Assembly (NCBI RefSeq): GCF_001941445.1
Contig: NZ_CP009245.1
Span: forward strand, 457,992-521,991
Length of the DNA: 64,000 nucleotides
From: Corynebacterium aquilae DSM 44791
GTDB lineage: Bacteria > Actinomycetota > Actinomycetes > Mycobacteriales > Mycobacteriaceae
Direction of reading: 5' to 3'
Made by a program: the position numbers and the translations under genes. This document shows positions 56,358 through 64,000 of this stretch, piece after piece. Every line of letters begins with the position of its first letter. Position 1 is the first letter of the stretch. A model generated the notes under the pieces. The model searched no databases. It was given only the letters and a program-made list of their open reading frames with translations, and was not told the DNA's origin.

Positions 56358-57338
56358 ATGTCTAGCGAAACTCCCGCACCCGCATCCGCTACAACCGAGC
56401 CCTCGCAGCCCGCGCGGCCCGTGAAGTGTTCGACGCAGCAACTTGAGACCCTGCCCGGCACGGCCAAGGCGGGGTCAAAGTATGTGGTGCTGGAGTATCT
56501 GCACGGGTGGGGGCGCGATGTCTTAGACGATGATGTTTTTGGCCCGGAGTTGGCGGCAAAGATGCGAGCCCATCTCAAGGCGCATGGCGCTGGCCTGCAA
56601 TTGGTGCGCAAGCCGGGGCGTGCGGGGCAGCACCGTCAAGAGCGCTACCTCTATGTGGCTTTTACGGGTGATGGGGAAACCCCGCCGGCGATGCGACGCC
56701 TGAAGGTGTCCGGCCCGGAGGATGTGCTGTCGGTCGACTTGTCGAGCCCCGATACGGTCGGCGGTGAAGATGTAACGCACCCGTTGTTGTTGGTATGCAC
56801 GCACGGCAAGCGTGACATGTGCTGTGCGCTGCGGGGTCGTCCCCTGGCTGCTAGCCTGCAGGCCTGTTTCTATGGCGATGAGGTGTGGGAGTCTTCCCAC
56901 ACCAAGGGCCACCGCTTTGCGCCTTCGTTGATTTTGCTGCCGTGGGGCTACTCCTTTGGCCGCATGAATAGCTCCGCGGCCTTGGACATGCTCAAAGCTG
57001 CCTCGCGCGGGGAGATGTTCGTGCCCGGCAACCGGGGAAGGGGCTGTTTTGATCGTCCCGGGCAGGTGGCGGAGATCGCGGTCGCTAACGAGCTTTTCTT
57101 GGCGGGGGAGTGTCCGGGCATTGGGGTGTTGGCGGTGCGTGCGGATGTCGATCCCGCGCCCGCCGTCGGACAGCTGGGGGACAACGAGCAGCTTCGGCGG
57201 GTGATCCACCCGGATGGTAGGTCCTGGGATGTGGTGATTTCCGCCGCGGATACCGAGCCGGTGGCCGCATCGTGTGGGGCGCAACCAAAGCCGCAGGTGA
57301 TGTACTCCGCACAGCGCATTGTTGCGGTGGACGCCTAG
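56358..57338 (+). CDS. Sucrase/ferredoxin-like family protein
   Basis: A 326-residue protein of the sucrase/ferredoxin-like family, a thioredoxin-fold group thought to bind a 2Fe-2S centre. The key block is C-T-H-G-K-R-D-M-C-C-A-L-R-G-R (near residue 150), followed by E-S-S-H-T-K-G-H-R-F-A-P (near 180) and P-W-G-Y-S-F-G-R. Cys and His residues in these blocks are the likely ligands. The cellular role of the family is not known. It has no signal peptide. A TAATCT -10 directly before ATG 56358 implies a leaderless transcript. Confidence 0.85.
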   Translation: MSSETPAPASATTEPSQPARPVKCSTQQLETLPGTAKAGSKYVVLEYLHGWGRDVLDDDVFGPELAAKMRAHLKAHGAGLQLVRKPGRAGQHRQERYLYVAFTGDGETPPAMRRLKVSGPEDVLSVDLSSPDTVGGEDVTHPLLLVCTHGKRDMCCALRGRPLAASLQACFYGDEVWESSHTKGHRFAPSLILLPWGYSFGRMNSSAALDMLKAASRGEMFVPGNRGRGCFDRPGQVAEIAVANELFLAGECPGIGVLAVRADVDPAPAVGQLGDNEQLRRVIHPDGRSWDVVISAADTEPVAASCGAQPKPQVMYSAQRIVAVDA

Positions 57339-57908
57339 CGGCAAACGGTGTTGGGGGCTTGAGGCTGGGGCTTGGGGGCGCCCCGGCTGTTTTGGGTGCG
57401 AGTCCCGGGTGTGCTCTGTGTAAGTTTCGGGGGGCGATCGGGCTGGGGCTGGGCAGTGTGTGGGAGCGCGGTGTTGGGGGCTGATGTGCGGAGGTCGTGG
57501 CGGGGCGTGATTGGGGTCGGGGTGGGTGGCGTGTGCGCGGTGGGGCTGCACATGTTCAGCCCCACTTGGGGGTGATTTTTCGCTTCTATATTTCTCTCAG
57601 GAAACTATTAGCTGCGGGTGATTTCCTGGGGTTTTGTGCTGAAAATGAAATGTCCGTCACACTATTTGACCTGCGATTATCGCAAACGAATGTGATGAGC
57701 AGCTAGAAATTTTTTCCTATAGGTCATACCATGCCGAAAGCTACATCTTGTATCACTTCTCCTACATTCACTTCGTGCAGGCTCACAGTAGTTAGTCATG
57801 TGTTCGGGTGAGTAAGTCAGGTGGCCCGGCGCGCGTGCGGGGGCGCAGCGTTGCGCAGTGTTGTGGCGTTTCACTCTTTCTTCATTCTTCGCAGGAAGGC
57901 CCAGTCGT
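57339..57908. other. Intergenic region upstream of the Pel-like cluster
   Basis: About 570 bases. A 9-bp stem (GTGGGGCTG/CAGCCCCAC, 57540-57548 with 57557-57565), followed after 10 bases by TTTTT, may end the upstream transcript. The part from 57580 to 57800 is AT-richer and should hold the promoter of the polysaccharide cluster. No credible gene is seen. Confidence 0.5.
57540..57580 (+). terminator. Possible terminator
   Basis: A 9-bp perfect stem with an 8-base loop; the T-run is displaced about 10 bases downstream, so it is a weak candidate. Confidence 0.4.
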
Positions 57909-59372
57909 ATGACTCTTTCGACGATGCTGCCCACCCGGACAACAAACGGCGTTGCGCAGCCCGAGCACCAATCCCGTTTCGATCATCCCGCGATGGGATG
58001 GGCGGCTGTGTGGCTGGGGGTGTTGGCTGCGTGCGGTTTGTGGCGCGTGGCGCTCGGCGAGGAGGGCGGTGGCCCCGCCGCCACCTGGCCGCGCATCGTC
58101 GGTGGCATGGCTGCCGCCTCGCTGGTTTTTGCCTTGTTGTGGGTGATTGGCCGGGCAGCATCGCCGGGTGCTGCGCTGGCGCGGGTGGCGGCCAACCTGG
58201 CGCCTACGGCCCTGTTGATGTCGGTGTTCCCGCTGATCGCCGGGGAGTTTTCCGCCAGCATGCTGGGTGCGACGCCCGCGCTGGTGGTGGTGCTGGCGGT
58301 GTCGGTGTCGGTGCCGTGGGTGTGCGGCATTGTGGCTGCCCCGTTTTATCCGGCGCTTAGCGAGGTATCTCGCGCGGAGCCGACCGCATTTGCTGCGGCG
58401 TTTATGCGGGTGTGGCCGCCGCTGGTGCTGTGGTCGGCTGTGCCGGTGGTGTTTTTCACGACCGTGTGCACCGTGCTGATCGGCTGGGATGGTCGCGCGG
58501 CCGCGTTTTTTGCGGCGGGCTTGGCCACCAACGTGCTGCTGGCGCAGGCGCTGATTGTGATTCAGGAATTGCGGATGGTGGGTACCCAGGTGGCGGCCTG
58601 GGCGGCCTATGCGGCGGCGTTGTACGCGGCGCCGCAGCTGTGGTGGCTGGCACCGCTGGCCGGTGTGGTGGTCTGCTTGTGGCGGGTTCGCGCCAGCCTT
58701 GGCGCGGTGCGTTCCGTGGTGGTGCTGAACTCCAAGCAGGTGTTGCCGCACATGCGCGATGGGGCTTTGGCGTCCTCGGTGTTGTGGCTGGATAAGTTTT
58801 TGTTGATTGCGCTGCTGTGGGATCGGGTGGATGTGTACACGGTGTATGTGGCGCTGATCCCGATGGTGGTTGCACAGTCTTTGTACTTCGGCCGCCTCTA
58901 CGACAGCTTCCACACCTACACGCAGCGTTTGTCCCGGCTGGTGGCGACCTGCCCCGCGGCAGAGCTGAACACGAAGGTGCGGGCTACCTGCCGCCGCATC
59001 GAGTATGTGGTGCTGGTGCCGGTGGCCCTGGGCGTGCTGGGGGCGGTGGGCATTGTGGGCCTGGCCCCGGTGTTGGGGCTGAAAATGGCTGGCGCGTTGG
59101 GGTTTGTGGTGGCAGCCCCGCTGGCATTCTTGTGCCTGTCGTTGGCTTGCTTCCAGCTCAACCAGCTCGGCGGCGGCGATGACACGCGACTGTTGTGCGC
59201 GGCCCACGGGGCGGCGACCGTGTTGGCGCTGGTCTTCTTGCCGCTGGCGGGGGCCTATGTGGCGCTGATCGTTATTGATGGGGTGCTGGCGACCATCGCG
59301 ATTGCGCGGGTGCGTCGCCGGGTGTGCTCCGCTGCTTTTGAGCTGTTCTGGAAGGAGGCTGTCGCATGGTAG
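57909..59372 (+). CDS. Polytopic membrane protein, PelG-like
   Basis: A 487-residue integral membrane protein with about twelve hydrophobic helices, started at ATG 57909 behind AGGAAGG. A short polar N-terminus precedes the first helix (near residue 35). It lies directly before a PelF-type glycosyltransferase, overlapping its start by seven bases. That fits PelG, the flippase-like inner-membrane partner of PelF, although I recognise no single diagnostic motif; the cytoplasmic loop F-G-R-L-Y-D-S-F-H-T-Y-T-Q-R and the helix count agree with such transporters. It probably moves or secretes the polymer made by PelF. Confidence 0.7.
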   Translation: MTLSTMLPTRTTNGVAQPEHQSRFDHPAMGWAAVWLGVLAACGLWRVALGEEGGGPAATWPRIVGGMAAASLVFALLWVIGRAASPGAALARVAANLAPTALLMSVFPLIAGEFSASMLGATPALVVVLAVSVSVPWVCGIVAAPFYPALSEVSRAEPTAFAAAFMRVWPPLVLWSAVPVVFFTTVCTVLIGWDGRAAAFFAAGLATNVLLAQALIVIQELRMVGTQVAAWAAYAAALYAAPQLWWLAPLAGVVVCLWRVRASLGAVRSVVVLNSKQVLPHMRDGALASSVLWLDKFLLIALLWDRVDVYTVYVALIPMVVAQSLYFGRLYDSFHTYTQRLSRLVATCPAAELNTKVRATCRRIEYVVLVPVALGVLGAVGIVGLAPVLGLKMAGALGFVVAAPLAFLCLSLACFQLNQLGGGDDTRLLCAAHGAATVLALVFLPLAGAYVALIVIDGVLATIAIARVRRRVCSAAFELFWKEAVAW

Positions 59373-61237
59373 CCACTGAAACCCTATCCGCTAAGTGCGT
59401 GCCGGCCCCGGGCGCCCGGGCCTATACCCGCCTGCCGGGCGACAACACGCCTCTCGTCGCGGTGGATGTTGCCATTGTGATGGAGTCGACCTACCCGTTT
59501 TTGAAAGGCGGGGTCTCCGCGGTGGTTCACGACATCGTCACCCACAACCCGGAGCTGTCCTTCGGCATCATTCACATCGCCTGGGATTCATCCGCCCCCA
59601 GCGAGGACCTGTACGACATGCCGGCGAATGTGCGCTGGGTGGACGTGACCTACCTGTCCCTGGAGGAAAACCGTCAGGCGTTTTCGGCGGCGGTGCTGGA
59701 GCCGCCGGCGGGAATGGATGTGGTCAGCGCCGCAGAATTAGCGGAGGCGTTGGCTGCCTGTGGCGAGGAGCGGGTGGAGCCGCTGTGGGAGATCTACCGC
59801 ACCGCCGCCAACCCGTTGACGGCGACCCGCACCGTGTGGCCGGTGCTGGGCACCGAGGAGTTCATGCAGCTGGCATTGCAGATCGTCGGTGACGATCGCG
59901 AGGTGACTGTGGGGGAGCTGTTCTGGGCGGTGCGCGATCTGTTTTCCTTGGCGTTTAGTTTGTGCTCCCGGGTGTACCCGACGGCGAGTGTCTACCACGC
60001 CCACACCACCGGCTACGCCAGCTTCGTGGCGGCAGCCGCGGCCGAACAAAACCAGGGTTCCTTCCTCTTGACCGAACACAATCTGTATGTGCGCGACACG
60101 GTAAACACCTTGATCGACCGGCGAATGGACCTGCCGGTGACCCTAAACTCGCCGGAAGAGCTGTCGCGCACGGCGATCGAGAAACTATGGATCAGGTGGT
60201 GGACCGACATGGGTGCCTTCCTGTACCCCTCGGCCGACCACATCACCTACCTGTACCCGGCGGCCATTGAGGAGGCGAAAGCTTTGGGCGGGGACCCCAC
60301 CAAGTCTGAGGTGTTGCCCAATGGCATGGTGTGGGAGGACTTCGAGTTCGGGCGGGCCCGCCGCGAAAGCGCCAATAAAGATATTGCGGCCGGAAAGCAC
60401 AGCACCTGGCGTTTTGCCTGCATCGCCCGGGTGGTGCCGATTAAAGGCATCATGGAGCTCATCGACACCGCCCAAGAGCTAGTCAAGCGGGGCTATAACA
60501 ACTTCACCATTGATGTGCTCGGCCCGACGGAGCACGTGCCCGACTACTACGACAAGTGCGTGGCGCATGTGCGCGAGCTAGGGCTGGAAGAAGTGGTCTT
60601 TTTGCGCGGCACGGTGAAGGTGCGGGAAGTGCTGCACGAATACGACGCGCTGGTGTTGGCCTCCTTCAACGAGGGGCAGCCGGTGGTGGTGTTGGAATCG
60701 ATGGCATGCGGTTTGCCGGTGGTCGGCACCGATGTGGGCGGCATGGATCAGGTGGTGCGCGATCCTTTGGAAGACACGGACGGCACCGTGGTGGATTCTT
60801 GTGGCGTGCTCGTCGAACCCGGCGACATCACCGGGCTGGCCGATGGAATGGCCCGCCTAATGGACAGCCCCGAGACCTACATGCAATGGCACGCCAACGC
60901 GCTAACCCGCCTGAAATCGACATTTTTGATGCCCACCATCATGCGCCGCTACGACGGGATTTACCGTCGTCTAGGCGCCGGCACCCAGCTTTCCGGTGGC
61001 GCGCCCACACCCCCGGGTACCGCTGATTTGGGCCGGGGCGCAAGCGACATCACCGATAAAGCACCCCAAGCGGCGGCTGCCGCGGCGGGTAAGGATCGCG
61101 TCGGGGATGATGCCCGGAAAGTGGCCAGCAGCAGGCGGGGCCCCTTCGCGGCGCTGGTCGGCGCCCCGAATCCGCATTCGGTGGTGAAAAAGCTGTTCGG
61201 CGGGGGCTATTTCCCGGGAGCCGCCCGTGGCGTCTAG
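59366..61237 (+). CDS. pelF: PelF-like GT4 glycosyltransferase
   Basis: A 623-residue cytoplasmic glycosyltransferase. After a polar N-terminus, the segment V-A-I-V-M-E-S-T-Y-P-F-L-K-G-G-V-S near residue 32 is the hallmark of PelF (DUF3492). The second half is a GT4 domain with C-I-A-R-V-V-P-I-K-G near residue 350, F-N-E-G-Q-P-V-V-V-L-E-S-M-A-C-G-L-P-V-V-G-T-D near 435 and G-G-M-D-Q-V-V. Residues after about 540 form a Gly/Ala-rich tail with a basic end. PelF in Gram-negatives polymerises UDP-GalNAc/GlcNAc for Pel. It overlaps the genes on both sides, so all three are one operon. Confidence 0.88.
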   Translation: MVATETLSAKCVPAPGARAYTRLPGDNTPLVAVDVAIVMESTYPFLKGGVSAVVHDIVTHNPELSFGIIHIAWDSSAPSEDLYDMPANVRWVDVTYLSLEENRQAFSAAVLEPPAGMDVVSAAELAEALAACGEERVEPLWEIYRTAANPLTATRTVWPVLGTEEFMQLALQIVGDDREVTVGELFWAVRDLFSLAFSLCSRVYPTASVYHAHTTGYASFVAAAAAEQNQGSFLLTEHNLYVRDTVNTLIDRRMDLPVTLNSPEELSRTAIEKLWIRWWTDMGAFLYPSADHITYLYPAAIEEAKALGGDPTKSEVLPNGMVWEDFEFGRARRESANKDIAAGKHSTWRFACIARVVPIKGIMELIDTAQELVKRGYNNFTIDVLGPTEHVPDYYDKCVAHVRELGLEEVVFLRGTVKVREVLHEYDALVLASFNEGQPVVVLESMACGLPVVGTDVGGMDQVVRDPLEDTDGTVVDSCGVLVEPGDITGLADGMARLMDSPETYMQWHANALTRLKSTFLMPTIMRRYDGIYRRLGAGTQLSGGAPTPPGTADLGRGASDITDKAPQAAAAAAGKDRVGDDARKVASSRRGPFAALVGAPNPHSVVKKLFGGGYFPGAARGV

Positions 61238-62279
61238 GCGATTCCCACAACTGGCGTGGATGCGCTACGGCGACCCCATCGACCCGGAACAGCTTCGCCG
61301 GGCGGCCGGGCGCTTCCGGGCGGCAATCCTGCAGCCTTGGGAAACGCAGGCCGCCCAAGTATTAAAAGAGGCCGACCCCACTATTACGGTGCTGGCCTAC
61401 CAATGCTTATCCAGTGTCCGCTCCTATGAGCCGGGACCCCGCTACACCAGTTTGCTCAGCCCGGCGCTGGCCGAAGAACTCGGCACCTTCGCCACCCGCC
61501 GCGGCAACCGCATCGAGTGGGACGGCTACCCGGGGCACTGGCAGCAAGACGTCGGCAATCAGGCCTACCGCAACGCCTGCATCAAAGGCGCAAAGGATGT
61601 GCTCGCCGGAACCGCCTTCGATGGCATCTTCGCCGACAACGACGTTTTCGACGACTACTACCAGCTGCGGCTGCCCATCGACCAGATTCGGGATGCCAGC
61701 CAGCTTCGGCAAGCGCTGGGCACGCTGATCCACGCCCTCGGCCCGGAGCTCGCCCGCACCCAACACCTGCTGGTGCCCAACATTGCGGAAGCCCGCCGCA
61801 GCCGCGGCCGGTGGGAGGAACACAGCTTCTACGGCGGCGGGGTTGAGGAATGCTGGATGGCGTGGGGGCTCGAACCCCACCACCGGCTCGGCATTGCCGA
61901 AATCAAAGCGCAATCCCGACAGCTGCGCGCGCCCGGCCTTTCCATCCTGCGCACCCCCGGCACCGGGGAAGAAAAAGATCCCTACCTGCAATTAGCGCTG
62001 GCAGCCGCCTGGGTTTTCGCCCCCAGTAAAGACGTGGCCGTCACCGCTACCACCCACGACGGCTACAGCGGGGTGCCACTGCACCCGGCGGCCGGAATCG
62101 ACCTGGGGCCAGCCCGCGGGCCCATCCGGCACAACGGCCGCGGGGTGTTCACCCGGCGACTCGCGCAAGGCTATGCCGCCATCAACGTGGGCGAAGACAT
62201 CTCCACCGTCGGCCCGCGCGGCCAAAGGGTCACCCTCACCCCGTTTCGCGGCTACCTGTGGGGCGCACCCGCCTGGTAA
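61227..62279 (+). CDS. Putative glycoside hydrolase (GHL15-like TIM barrel)
   Basis: A 350-residue cytoplasmic-looking protein with no signal peptide. The GTG start is 11 bases inside the previous gene, with GGGAG six bases upstream. It resembles the putative glycosyl hydrolase family GHL15: W-M-R-Y-G near the start, A-Y-Q-C-L-S-S-V-R, F-D-G-I-F-A-D-N-D near residue 131 and G-G-G-V-E-E-C-W near residue 205, the last two offering acidic residues for catalysis. Pel clusters also include a hydrolase (PelA), which makes a role in polymer trimming plausible, but PelA is secreted and this protein is not. Substrate unknown. Confidence 0.75.
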   Translation: MASRRFPQLAWMRYGDPIDPEQLRRAAGRFRAAILQPWETQAAQVLKEADPTITVLAYQCLSSVRSYEPGPRYTSLLSPALAEELGTFATRRGNRIEWDGYPGHWQQDVGNQAYRNACIKGAKDVLAGTAFDGIFADNDVFDDYYQLRLPIDQIRDASQLRQALGTLIHALGPELARTQHLLVPNIAEARRSRGRWEEHSFYGGGVEECWMAWGLEPHHRLGIAEIKAQSRQLRAPGLSILRTPGTGEEKDPYLQLALAAAWVFAPSKDVAVTATTHDGYSGVPLHPAAGIDLGPARGPIRHNGRGVFTRRLAQGYAAINVGEDISTVGPRGQRVTLTPFRGYLWGAPAW

Positions 62280-62327
62280 CAAACAGCGAACACACAAAAG
62301 AAAAACAGCCGGCATCACCGACAAAAA

Positions 62328-62364
62328 GCCCGCGGCGCGCACCCTGGGGTGGTGCGCCGCGGGC
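62328..62364 (+). terminator. Probable terminator of the Pel-like operon
   Basis: A GC-rich stem (GCCCGCGGCGCGCACC with GGTGCGCCGCGGGC, one 2-base bulge) lies about 50 bases after the stop. The T-run is minimal (TTGT). It also lies just after the stop of the convergent small gene. Confidence 0.65.
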
Positions 62365-62376
62365 TTGTCATGCAGG

Positions 62377-62541
62377 CTAGAAGGAGCTGTTCCAGGCGGA
62401 CTGCGCCGTGGCCGCGGCGGCGGTGGGGGTGGCTGCGGCTTTGCGGCGCAGGTGAACCTCCAGGGGGATAAGCACCACGGCAGCCACCGCGATCATCACA
62501 GCAATCAGGCACAGGGCAAAGCCGATGACGTCACTCAGCAT
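62377..62541 (-). CDS. Small single-pass membrane protein
   Basis: A 54-residue protein started at ATG 62541 behind AAGGAG. Residues about 4-28 are one hydrophobic helix, followed by a basic H-L-R-R-K patch and an Ala/Thr tail. The basic patch predicts the C-terminus inside. It converges on the Pel-like operon. Unrecognised; its function is unknown, and interaction with the polysaccharide machinery is only a positional guess. Confidence 0.6.
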   Translation of the reverse strand: MLSDVIGFALCLIAVMIAVAAVVLIPLEVHLRRKAAATPTAAAATAQSAWNSSF

Positions 62542-62698
62542 GGGTGGTGCTCCTTCGCCCGACAATAGTGAAAAGTATGTGCATCAAAACGATCTATGCT
62601 GTATGCACTATAGGACAGGGGTGGGGGCAATTTGAAGCTATCAACCTCGGGACAAGGGAAGTCTCAGCGAGTTTTTAACTTCCAGGCAGGTTGGCGTC

Positions 62699-63109
62699 CT
62701 AGCGGGACTGGGTTGGCTGCGGGGGATTTTTGAACTCTTCCGGAACCGGCGCCTGGGATCCGGTGTGCACCAGGTAGAAACCAATGCCCATCATCACGGT
62801 GATAACTCCACACAGCACGACCCGGGCGACCCGGGCGGGCCGCTGCTTGCGGGTGCTGTGGCGCAGCTGCACAAAAGACGCCACCACCACGATCAGCGGC
62901 ACGGCGAACAGGAAGTACCAGCCCTGGAAGAAAATCACCACACACACCGCGGACGCCAACCACAGGGCGATGTCGATGGCGCTTTGCTTTTCGACCGCGG
63001 GTTGTGGTGCTTGGCCCTCGGAAGAATCGGCGCGGTGATTGTCGGCCGCGCCGAGCGGGGTGTTCGTGGCAGGTGAGTTCTGTGCGCGTTTTTTTGTGCG
63101 ACGACCCAT
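62699..63109 (-). CDS. Hypothetical membrane protein
   Basis: A 136-residue protein started at ATG 63109. The first 45 residues are polar and basic at the start (G-R-R-T-K-K-R-A), followed by two or three hydrophobic helices (about residues 46-60, 62-80 and 95-115) and a polar Pro-rich tail (E-E-F-K-N-P-P-Q-P-T-Q-S-R). No family is recognised. It lies behind metI in the same direction but after metI's terminator, so it is probably transcribed separately. Confidence 0.7.
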   Translation of the reverse strand: MGRRTKKRAQNSPATNTPLGAADNHRADSSEGQAPQPAVEKQSAIDIALWLASAVCVVIFFQGWYFLFAVPLIVVVASFVQLRHSTRKQRPARVARVVLCGVITVMMGIGFYLVHTGSQAPVPEEFKNPPQPTQSR

Positions 63110-63219
63110 GGTGTGCTGCTTTCGATCGGAAAAAACGGGGTGATGCGCTGCCACGTTGTGGCCCGCAGGTGCAACTGTAGTCGGTGCAGGTATCGGTGGC
63201 AGGTGGTGGGGCAGGGCCT

Positions 63220-63269
63220 AAAAAACCACCCGGGCTTGCCCCCTGGGGAAGGGGAGGAGCCGGGGTGGT
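63220..63269 (-). terminator. Terminator of metI (reverse strand)
   Basis: A 12-bp stem with one mismatch (63225-63236 with 63258-63269, ACCACCCGGGCT and near-complement). It is followed on the reverse strand by TTTTT, 22 bases after the metI stop. Confidence 0.8.
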
Positions 63270-63290
63270 GTGCGCGGGTTATGCGGGACG

Positions 63291-63968
63291 CTAGCGGCGC
63301 ATGATCTTCTTCGACAGCCAGTTGCCGAACAGCTGGGCGATTTGCACGATGATGATGATCACCGCGGTGGCCACCCAGGTGACGTTCCAGTCGAAGGCCT
63401 GGTAGCCGTAGACGATGGCGAAGTTGCCCAGGCCACCGCCGCCGACGTAGCCGGCCATGGCGGACATGTCGACAACCGCGATAAATGCGAAGGTGTAGCC
63501 GAGGATCAGCGGGCCTAGGGTTTCCGGAATGATCACGGTGCGGATGATCTGCCAGGGGCTAGCGCCCATGGCGCGGGCGGCTTCCACCACGCCGGGGTCC
63601 AGGGACACCAGGTTTTGCTCCACGATGCGGGCGATGCCGAAGGAGGCGGCGACGATCATGACGAACAGGGCGGCGTTGGTGCCGATGGTGGTGCCGACCA
63701 CCCCGCGGGTGACGGGGCCCAGGGCTGCCAGCAAGATGATGAAGGGGATGGGTCGGACGAAGTTGACCACCACGTTCAAAACCGTGTAGAGCGCCTTGTT
63801 GCGCAGGATGCCTTGCTCGCGGGTGGTGTAGAGCAGCATGCCGAGTGCCAGGCCGATGAAGCCGGCGATGATGAGGGTGCCGACCACCATGTACAGGGTG
63901 GTCCAGACTGCTTCTTCCAGTTTGGGGGTGAGGCGATCCCAGTTTGCCGCCAAGATTGTGGTGGTCAT
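63291..63968 (-). CDS. metI: Methionine ABC transporter permease MetI
   Basis: A 225-residue permease of the MetNIQ importer for methionine. It has five to six membrane helices and the ABC-permease loop E-A-A-R-A-M-G-A-S-P-W-Q-I-I-R-T-V-I-I-P-E, which contacts the ATPase. The family-typical N-F-V-R-P-I-P-F-I-I-L and G-G-G-G-L-G-N-F-A segments are present. ATG 63968 has AGGAG eight bases upstream, and it overlaps the stop of a gene that continues beyond the window (ATGA), presumably metN. Any methionine-responsive control would lie outside the window. Confidence 0.95.
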   Translation of the reverse strand: MTTTILAANWDRLTPKLEEAVWTTLYMVVGTLIIAGFIGLALGMLLYTTREQGILRNKALYTVLNVVVNFVRPIPFIILLAALGPVTRGVVGTTIGTNAALFVMIVAASFGIARIVEQNLVSLDPGVVEAARAMGASPWQIIRTVIIPETLGPLILGYTFAFIAVVDMSAMAGYVGGGGLGNFAIVYGYQAFDWNVTWVATAVIIIIVQIAQLFGNWLSKKIMRR

Positions 63969-64000
63969 CGCAAGATCTCCTCGCAGTCGGTGGTGGTTGA
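63965..64000 (-). CDS. metN: Partial: probable 3' end of metN
   Basis: On the reverse strand the last 36 bases of the window are open and end in a TGA that overlaps the metI ATG (ATGA). The tail would read S-T-T-T-D-C-E-E-I-L-R. The coupled overlap and the known metN-metI order make the ATPase gene the likely owner, but 11 residues are too few to identify it. Confidence 0.45.
   Translation of the reverse strand, partial: STTTDCEEILR

Overview
The window looks like chromosomal DNA from a mycolic-acid actinobacterium, most likely a Corynebacterium. Supporting signs are the high GC content, frequent GTG/TTG starts, several probably leaderless genes, an ESX-4-type type VII secretion locus, a sigD-rsdA pair followed by a DUF5319 gene and guaB-guaB3, and an EsrISR-like envelope-stress module near guaA. 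No rRNA, tRNA, CRISPR array, integrase or insertion sequence was seen.

Layout. 0-3.2 kb: three secreted proteins (an unknown small protein, an alpha/beta hydrolase, a CAP-domain protein) separated by long, partly AT-rich gaps. 3.8-13.8 kb: type VII secretion locus eccB, mycP and eccD (reverse strand), eccC, a T7SS-associated membrane protein and two WXG100 proteins. 14.5-19.5 kb: rplM-rpsI, an acyltransferase-3/SGNH protein, glmM. 19.7-22.1 kb: an unrecognised three-gene cassette with a proline-rich membrane protein in the middle. 22.1-25.0 kb: a hydrolase-fold protein lacking two of three catalytic residues, divergent from glmS. 25.2-26.9 kb: a secreted trypsin-like protease with a long Thr/Pro stalk and a C-terminal membrane segment. 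27.0-32.5 kb: nnr, a fused alr-tsaE, tsaB, rimI and tsaD. 33.0-35.5 kb: a hypothetical gene and a lipoprotein/ATP-grasp pair resembling E. coli ygiB-ygiC. 35.6-38.0 kb: groES-groEL behind a CIRCE operator. 38.3-40.4 kb: sigD-rsdA and DUF5319. 40.6-48.4 kb: guaB, guaB3 and guaA, with a DUF4230 protein, a class I glutamine amidotransferase and a lipoprotein between. 48.5-52.6 kb: esrI divergent from esrS-esrR. 52.7-55.5 kb: imuA'-imuB with a LexA-like site at the imuA' start codon. 55.5-57.3 kb: AMIN-like lipoprotein and sucrase/ferredoxin-like protein. 57.9-62.3 kb: a compact three-gene Pel-like exopolysaccharide cluster. 62.4-64.0 kb: two small membrane proteins and metI, with the likely end of metN at the edge.

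The main theme is the cell envelope: wall precursor supply (glmM, glmS, alr), protein export (ESX), secreted enzymes, surface polysaccharide and envelope stress signalling. The core genes give reliable anchors. The most interesting unexplained parts are the 19.7-22.1 kb cassette, the Pel-like cluster, the ygiBC-like pair, the dead hydrolase next to glmS, the alr-tsaE fusion with a change of base composition inside it, and the regulatory dyads at esrI/esrS and imuA'. Functions come from reading motifs by eye; no database search was run.
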